Source: an uncultured Acidimicrobiales bacterium (GTDB lineage: Bacteria > Actinomycetota > Acidimicrobiia > Acidimicrobiales > Aldehydirespiratoraceae). Taken from it: a DNA stretch of 17,329 nt. The notes below the pieces were generated by a model, which had not been told where the DNA came from, ran no database searches, and saw only the letters and a list, made by a program, of their open reading frames with translations. The stretch is taken from NCBI GenBank assembly GCA_938091985.1, contig CALKOE010000047.1:1-17329 (forward strand), in the 5' to 3' direction. The translations under genes were made by a program, and so were the position numbers. This document shows, in pieces, positions 13,989 through 17,329 of this stretch; the first letter of the stretch is position 1, and each line of letters begins with the position of its first letter.

Positions 13989-14611
13989 GCCGCCACTCCA
14001 CGGTTGTAGTCATCCACCTTGTCGACCTCGGCGGCGAAGCGAATCGCGATCACGACCGAGCTGGCGAGCGCGGCCAGTGGCAACGCCGCCGTCGGTTCGA
14101 CACCACCGGGATTGCGGAACCGGCGGCGCCACGACAGCGCGGCACAGCCCACCCACGTGGCGCTGGCCACCGTGGTCGCAACCCGGGTTCGCTGCTTGAA
14201 AAAGGGGAGAGCCGAGGTGCCGACCGCCACGCCAATGTCGATCGGGAGATACGAGGGAAACGTTGCCGCGACTTGGCCGATCGACGTGGCCACGCCCTTG
14301 CCGCCGCGCCGCCCGATGGGAAAACAGTGCCCGGCGACTGCCGCGGTTGCAGCGATGTTGGCCCCGGCCGGTCCGGCGAAGCGCTGCCCGACTCGAGCGG
14401 CGACCGCGCCCTTGCCGATGTCGACCGCGGAGACTGCGACGCCCCACTTCTTGCCGAGGACATGGCTCGCGTTCATGGCGCCTGGGTTCTGCGTGCCTTC
14501 ACCGCTCACGTCGGGACCGCCAGCCGCCCGCGCCGCGAGATCGGCCGACGGCAGATTGCCGACCACGTAGCCGACCAACGCCGCCGCCACCCATCCCCGT
14601 CCGCTGCTCAT
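13985..14611 (-). CDS. plsY: PlsY-type acyl-phosphate:glycerol-3-phosphate acyltransferase
   Basis: A 208-residue integral membrane enzyme expected to transfer an acyl group from acyl-phosphate to glycerol-3-phosphate, the first step of phospholipid synthesis. The three PlsY motifs can be seen: GNLPSADLAAR (18-28) with the conserved serine, GEGTQNPGAMNASHVLG (37-53) in place of the usual GSxNxGATNxxR, with M46 where threonine is common, and GHCFPIGRRGGKGVAT (94-109). DIGKG (64-68) is also typical. The motif 2 deviations mean a related specificity cannot be excluded. I chose ATG 14609-14611 because TACCGT lies 7 nt upstream, as for a leaderless mRNA; a GTG at 14629 would place that element inside the gene. 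It overlaps degV by 4 nt. Confidence 0.83.
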   Translation of the reverse strand: MSSGRGWVAAALVGYVVGNLPSADLAARAAGGPDVSGEGTQNPGAMNASHVLGKKWGVAVSAVDIGKGAVAARVGQRFAGPAGANIAATAAVAGHCFPIGRRGGKGVATSIGQVAATFPSYLPIDIGVAVGTSALPFFKQRTRVATTVASATWVGCAALSWRRRFRNPGGVEPTAALPLAALASSVVIAIRFAAEVDKVDDYNRGVAA

Positions 14612-14618
14612 CGGATCG

Positions 14619-14624
14619 ACGGTA
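14619..14624 (-). promoter_or_regulatory. Candidate -10 element for leaderless plsY
   Basis: TACCGT (TANNNT) on the minus strand ends 7 nt before the ATG at 14611. No -35 with normal spacing is obvious. Confidence 0.35.
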
Positions 14625-14752
14625 GCCACCGACCCGACACGGGGCGTTGAATCGGGGCCGGATGCATACGACGGAAACCTCGCCGGGGCTGGCGCTATTC
14701 CGGGTCACAGTCCAGTCGAGGGATTTCCTGCCGGGTCGGGGCGCTGACGCCC

Positions 14753-14758
14753 TATCCT
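14753..14758 (+). promoter_or_regulatory. Candidate -10 element of the tRNA-Glu promoter
   Basis: TATCCT lies 28 nt before the mature tRNA 5' end, so transcription would begin near 14765-14767, at the foot of the leader hairpin. A weak -35-like CTGCCG is at 14728-14733 with a 19-nt spacer. Confidence 0.4.
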
Positions 14759-14766
14759 GGTGTCTC

Positions 14767-14782
14767 GATCAGTTCGCTGATC
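14767..14782 (+). other. Hairpin in the 5' leader of pre-tRNA-Glu
   Basis: GATCAG-TTCG-CTGATC forms a perfect 6-bp stem with a UUCG loop, closed by G-C rather than the extra-stable C-G. It ends 3 nt before the mature tRNA and would make up nearly the whole leader if transcription starts at the predicted point. Confidence 0.5.
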
Positions 14783-14785
14783 AGG

Positions 14786-14858
14786 GCCCCGTTCGTCCAG
14801 TGGCCTAGGACGCTGGCCTTTCACGCCGGTAACACGGGTTCGAATCCCGTACGGGGTA
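14786..14858 (+). tRNA. tRNA-Glu (anticodon TTC)
   Basis: A 73-nt cloverleaf folds without gaps: acceptor arms GCCCCGT/ACGGGGT (first pair G-U), D stem GTCC/GGAC, anticodon stem CTGGC/GCCGG around loop CTTTCAC with anticodon TTC at 14820-14822, and T arm ACGGG-TTCGAAT-CCCGT. The discriminator base is A14858; CCA is not encoded. It reads GAA/GAG codons and, as glutamyl-tRNA, may also feed heme synthesis through the C5 pathway. It is a single tRNA between plsY (divergent) and the ABC importer (convergent). Confidence 0.97.
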
Positions 14859-14874
14859 CTGCATGTCAGTACCA

Positions 14875-14901
14875 GGGTCCGCTCACCAGAGCGGACCCTT
14901 T
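14875..14901 (+). terminator. Rho-independent terminator of tRNA-Glu
   Basis: A perfect 10-bp stem, GGGTCCGCTC and GAGCGGACCC with loop ACCA, followed by TTTCTCC and, slightly later, TTTT. It begins 17 nt after the tRNA. The hairpin also covers the last codons and the stop of the ABC ATPase gene on the other strand, where no matching T-run follows, so it most likely terminates the tRNA transcript. Confidence 0.8.
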
Positions 14902-15677
14902 CTCCGTTTTGGGACCGATCTCCGGGAAGCGGGGAGGACGACCAATTCCCCCGCCATGTGTTCGACGACGAGCGGAGTGTCGTAGATCTCGGAAAGCAGC
15001 TCTGCCTGCAAGACCTCGTCAGGCGAGCCGACCGCCACGAGCTTGCCGTGGTGGATCAACGCGAGTCGATCAGCGAATCGAGATGCTGTCGAGAGATCAT
15101 GCATCGCGGCCACCACGCTCAGTTCCTCCTCGTGGCGGAGGCTGTCGACCAGCTCGAGCACCGCGTTCTGGTGGCCGAGATCCAACGCACTCGTGGGCTC
15201 GTCGAGCAAGAGGACCGGCGCGTCGTGGACGAGGGCGCGCGCCACCGCCACCCGCTGCTGCTCCCCTCCCGACAACTCGGTCATCCGCCGGGAAGCGAAG
15301 TCGTGGAGGCGGAGCCGCACCAGCACCAATCCCACGATCTCTCGGTCTGCGTTCGTCTCGTGCGCAAACCAACCGAGATGTGCGGTTCTACCCAGCAGCA
15401 CGTATTCCGCGACGGTCATGCCTTCCGGCACCACCGGCGCCTGTGGGACGAACGCGACATCACTGCGGGTGATCGGCATGTCCGACGCCCGTGCGATCGT
15501 CCCGTCGAACCCATGGACCCCCGCAAGAGCACCGAGCAGGCTCGACTTGCCTGCCCCGTTCGGGCCGATGATCCCGAGCCATTCACCCGGAGCGACGTCG
15601 AGCGACACGGAGTCGACCGCGACTCTGGATCCGAATTTCACCGACACGTCACGGCAACGCAGAGCAACCGAACTCAT
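14883..15677 (-). CDS. ABC importer ATP-binding protein (iron-siderophore/cobalamin type)
   Basis: A 264-residue ATPase that powers the importer encoded with the next two genes, on the cytoplasmic face of the membrane. All nucleotide-binding motifs are present: Walker A GPNGAGKSS (about 38-46), Q-loop FVPQAP, signature LSGGEQQR, Walker B VLLLDEPTSALD and H-loop AAMHDLS. The sequence is of the FepC/BtuD class (FecE-like, with GRTAHLGWF after the Q-loop). The start ATG 15675-15677 overlaps the permease stop by 4 nt (ATGA); the same frame stays open far upstream to 16910 but that part runs through the permease gene and is not coding. The stop codon and last codons (KGPLW) lie inside the terminator hairpin of the convergent tRNA-Glu. 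Confidence 0.93.
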   Translation of the reverse strand: MSSVALRCRDVSVKFGSRVAVDSVSLDVAPGEWLGIIGPNGAGKSSLLGALAGVHGFDGTIARASDMPITRSDVAFVPQAPVVPEGMTVAEYVLLGRTAHLGWFAHETNADREIVGLVLVRLRLHDFASRRMTELSGGEQQRVAVARALVHDAPVLLLDEPTSALDLGHQNAVLELVDSLRHEEELSVVAAMHDLSTASRFADRLALIHHGKLVAVGSPDEVLQAELLSEIYDTPLVVEHMAGELVVLPASRRSVPKRRKGPLW

Positions 15678-16768
15678 GACGAAACGTCCTGTCCACGCCA
15701 GAGGATGAACGCGAAGAAGGGTGCGCCGACAAACGCTGTGATGACACCCACCGGCAGTTCGGACGGGGCCAGCACCGTTCTGGCTCCCACGTCGACGAAC
15801 CCGAGAAAGGCGGCTCCGAAGAGCGCCGACAGCGGCACGATGGCGCGATAGCTGGTGCCGACGAGAAGTCGCACGATGTGAGGCACCACGAGCCCGACGA
15901 ATGCGATGAGGCCGCTCACCGACACAGCCGCGGCCGTGAGCACCGATGCGGCGACGACCACGACGAGTCGAGCCCGGGCCGGATCGAGCCCGAGGCTTGC
16001 GGCTTCCGCGTCGCCGACCCGCAACACATCGAGGTGACGGCGGTGCACGAACAGGACGGATCCACAGACAGCGAAGTAGGGACCGAGAATCCAGATCTGA
16101 TCCCAGCCACTCGTGTTGAGCTGACCGAAGAGCCACGACAACACTTCGCGGGCGCGAGTCTCGCTCAGCCGTTGCAGCGCGAACGTCTGCGAAGCGGAGA
16201 AGAGCGCAGCCATCGCGACGCCACCCAGCAGGAGGGTGGCCGGTGATGAACCCGGCCCACGGGCGATCACCGTCGACAACGTGACCGCCACCAGCGCACC
16301 GATGAAGGCGGCGGCTGGCACCGCGTCGAACGGGCCCCAGCCGACATCGATGTCGAATCCAAGGGCAAGAACCGCGCCGAGGCCGGCACCCGCCGACACC
16401 CCCAGCAAGTACGGGTCGGCGAGGGGGTTGCGAAACACACCCTGGTAGGCCGCGCCGGCCATCCCCAGGGATCCACCGACGAGCATCCCGAGCACCATCC
16501 GAGGGAGACGGATCTCGAAGAGGATGCTCTCCTGTCGATCGCTCAGGGTGCTGTCGACTCCGAGCAGCGGAATCCGGTCGAGAAACGCAGAGAGCACACC
16601 GCCCGTGGGAAGACCTGCCGCCCCCTGCGTGGCGCTCAAGATCGCGACCCCGAGAAGAGCGAGTGTGCCGACAACCACCGCGACCACGGGGAGGCGGAAC
16701 GCTCGGCCGACTGCGAGGTCGGCGTTGCGTTCCGTCTCGCCCGAGGAAGCGGAGGCTGACGGGAACAT
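15674..16768 (-). CDS. ABC importer permease, FecCD/BtuC family
   Basis: A 364-residue permease of the FecCD family, which forms a homodimeric channel for iron-siderophore, heme or cobalamin uptake. About ten helices are evident. Typical segments are EIRLPRMVLGMLVGGSLGMA (about 90-109), YQGVFRNPLADPYLLGVSAGAG, and the ATPase-contact region AEAASLGLDPARARL, followed by SGLIAFVGLVVPHIVRLLVG. The N-terminal 25 residues are polar and probably cytoplasmic. The ATG at 16766-16768 directly follows the TAG of the binding-protein gene with no spacer. Substrate cannot be told from the sequence; siderophore-iron and cobalamin are the main candidates. Confidence 0.94.
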   Translation of the reverse strand: MFPSASASSGETERNADLAVGRAFRLPVVAVVVGTLALLGVAILSATQGAAGLPTGGVLSAFLDRIPLLGVDSTLSDRQESILFEIRLPRMVLGMLVGGSLGMAGAAYQGVFRNPLADPYLLGVSAGAGLGAVLALGFDIDVGWGPFDAVPAAAFIGALVAVTLSTVIARGPGSSPATLLLGGVAMAALFSASQTFALQRLSETRAREVLSWLFGQLNTSGWDQIWILGPYFAVCGSVLFVHRRHLDVLRVGDAEAASLGLDPARARLVVVVAASVLTAAAVSVSGLIAFVGLVVPHIVRLLVGTSYRAIVPLSALFGAAFLGFVDVGARTVLAPSELPVGVITAFVGAPFFAFILWRGQDVSS

Positions 16769-17329
16769 CTACGAGGCCGAAACGGTGAGCGTGTTGAGCG
16801 CCTCCGCGACCGCGGTGATGAACTGCGGAAGCCGTGGTCCCCATCGCGACGCAATGTCGGTGTCGACCACGACCACGTCGCCGTTGGCGATCGCAGCGAT
16901 CTCGCCCCAACCGGGCCGCGAGAGCACATCGTCGACCGTGTAGCCGGCCTGGTCAGTGATCACGATCAGTTGTGGGTCGGCCTCGATGATGTATTCCTCA
17001 GTGAGCTGGGGGAAGCCGCCCTGATCGGAATCTGCCTGATCCGCGATGTTGGTTGCGCCCATCTCGGCGTAGACCGCGCCCACGAAACCGAATGAGCTCG
17101 CGGAGTAGAAGGAGTCACCCAGCTCGTGGTAGATCCGTGCCGAAGATTCCGGCGCCGACGCAAGTGCTACTTCGATCTCGGCGCGCATCGTTGCGATCGC
17201 CGCAGCCGTCTCGTCGACGTGGCCAGTGGCGAGACCGAGCTCGGCCATCGTCGCATAGCCACTCTCGATGTCGACTGGCGCGGTGCTGACGAGCACCGGG
17301 ATGTCGAGCGCCGTCAGGGCCGCCACAAG
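16769..17329 (-). CDS. Periplasmic substrate-binding protein of the ABC importer (5' end missing)
   Basis: The C-terminal 186 residues of a TroA-superfamily (FepB/BtuF-like) binding protein; the N-terminal lobe and any signal peptide lie beyond base 17329, and the frame is open to the edge. What is visible fits the second lobe: ALDIPVLVSTAP, a long connecting helix with TMRAEIEVAL, YHELGDSFYSASSFGFVGAV, EYIIEADPQLIVI and PGWGEIAAIANGDVVVVDTD, the last being the usual near-terminal block of this family. It would capture the substrate outside the membrane and deliver it to the permease encoded immediately downstream. Any riboswitch that would identify the substrate is outside the window. Confidence 0.9.
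   Translation of the reverse strand, partial: LVAALTALDIPVLVSTAPVDIESGYATMAELGLATGHVDETAAAIATMRAEIEVALASAPESSARIYHELGDSFYSASSFGFVGAVYAEMGATNIADQADSDQGGFPQLTEEYIIEADPQLIVITDQAGYTVDDVLSRPGWGEIAAIANGDVVVVDTDIASRWGPRLPQFITAVAEALNTLTVSAS

Noticed and set aside
14739-14752. Small hairpin GGGCG-CTGA-CGCCC just upstream of the tRNA -10 element.
   Set aside because: It falls within the promoter spacer and would not be transcribed from the predicted start; likely a by-product of GC-rich sequence.
15678-16910. The ATPase frame stays open 411 codons upstream of its start, suggesting a large fusion protein.
   Set aside because: That part reads as Arg/Gly-rich nonsense and overlaps the well-supported FecCD permease in another frame; the ATGA overlap marks the true start.

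Overview
The window looks like the chromosome of a high-GC actinobacterium, most likely of the Acidimicrobiia (Ilumatobacter-like). This is inferred from the GC-rich codon use, the clpS-DUF2017 gene pair, the actinobacterial type of heme A synthase, a protein resembling the mycobacterial oxidase subunit CtaF, and several starts that look leaderless. No sequence search was possible, so the taxonomy is an inference.

Bases 7-8336 (minus strand) form one tightly packed eight-gene operon for terminal respiration. In transcription order it encodes: a COX1-like protein that has lost all heme and copper ligands; a small COX3-like protein that has also lost the family's signature residues; a CtaF-like membrane protein with a C-terminal extension; then a complete caa3-type cytochrome c oxidase (CtaC with CuA and a fused cytochrome c, CtaD, CtaE, COX4-type CtaF); and the copper-delivery protein CtaG. 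Gaps between these genes are 0-11 nt. Upstream lie the cofactor genes: ctaB (heme O synthase, minus) and divergently ctaA (heme A synthase, plus). Together they supply heme A and copper to the oxidase. The most interesting item is the apparently non-catalytic COX1/COX3 pair that heads the operon.

Bases 9495-11195 (plus) carry ctaA, clpS (N-end-rule adaptor for the Clp protease) and a DUF2017 gene. The clpS/DUF2017 junction contains an imperfect tandem duplication that creates an 11-codon micro-ORF with a GTGA overlap at each end.

Bases 11200-14611 (minus) hold two short overlapping units: a YdbS/YdbT-like pair of membrane PH-domain proteins, and a DegV (fatty-acid-binding) gene overlapping a PlsY-type acyltransferase gene. 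A plus-strand tRNA-Glu(TTC) follows at 14786-14858, with a hairpin in its leader and a strong terminator behind it.

Bases 14883-17329 (minus) are an ABC importer of the iron-siderophore/cobalamin type: a substrate-binding protein (5' end cut by the window edge), a FecCD permease and an ATPase. The ATPase gene ends inside the tRNA terminator hairpin. No gene-free stretch exceeds about 200 nt; the longest are 8337-8537 (candidate promoter and direct repeats) and 14612-14785 (plsY and tRNA promoters). I saw no CRISPR array, insertion sequence or integrase.
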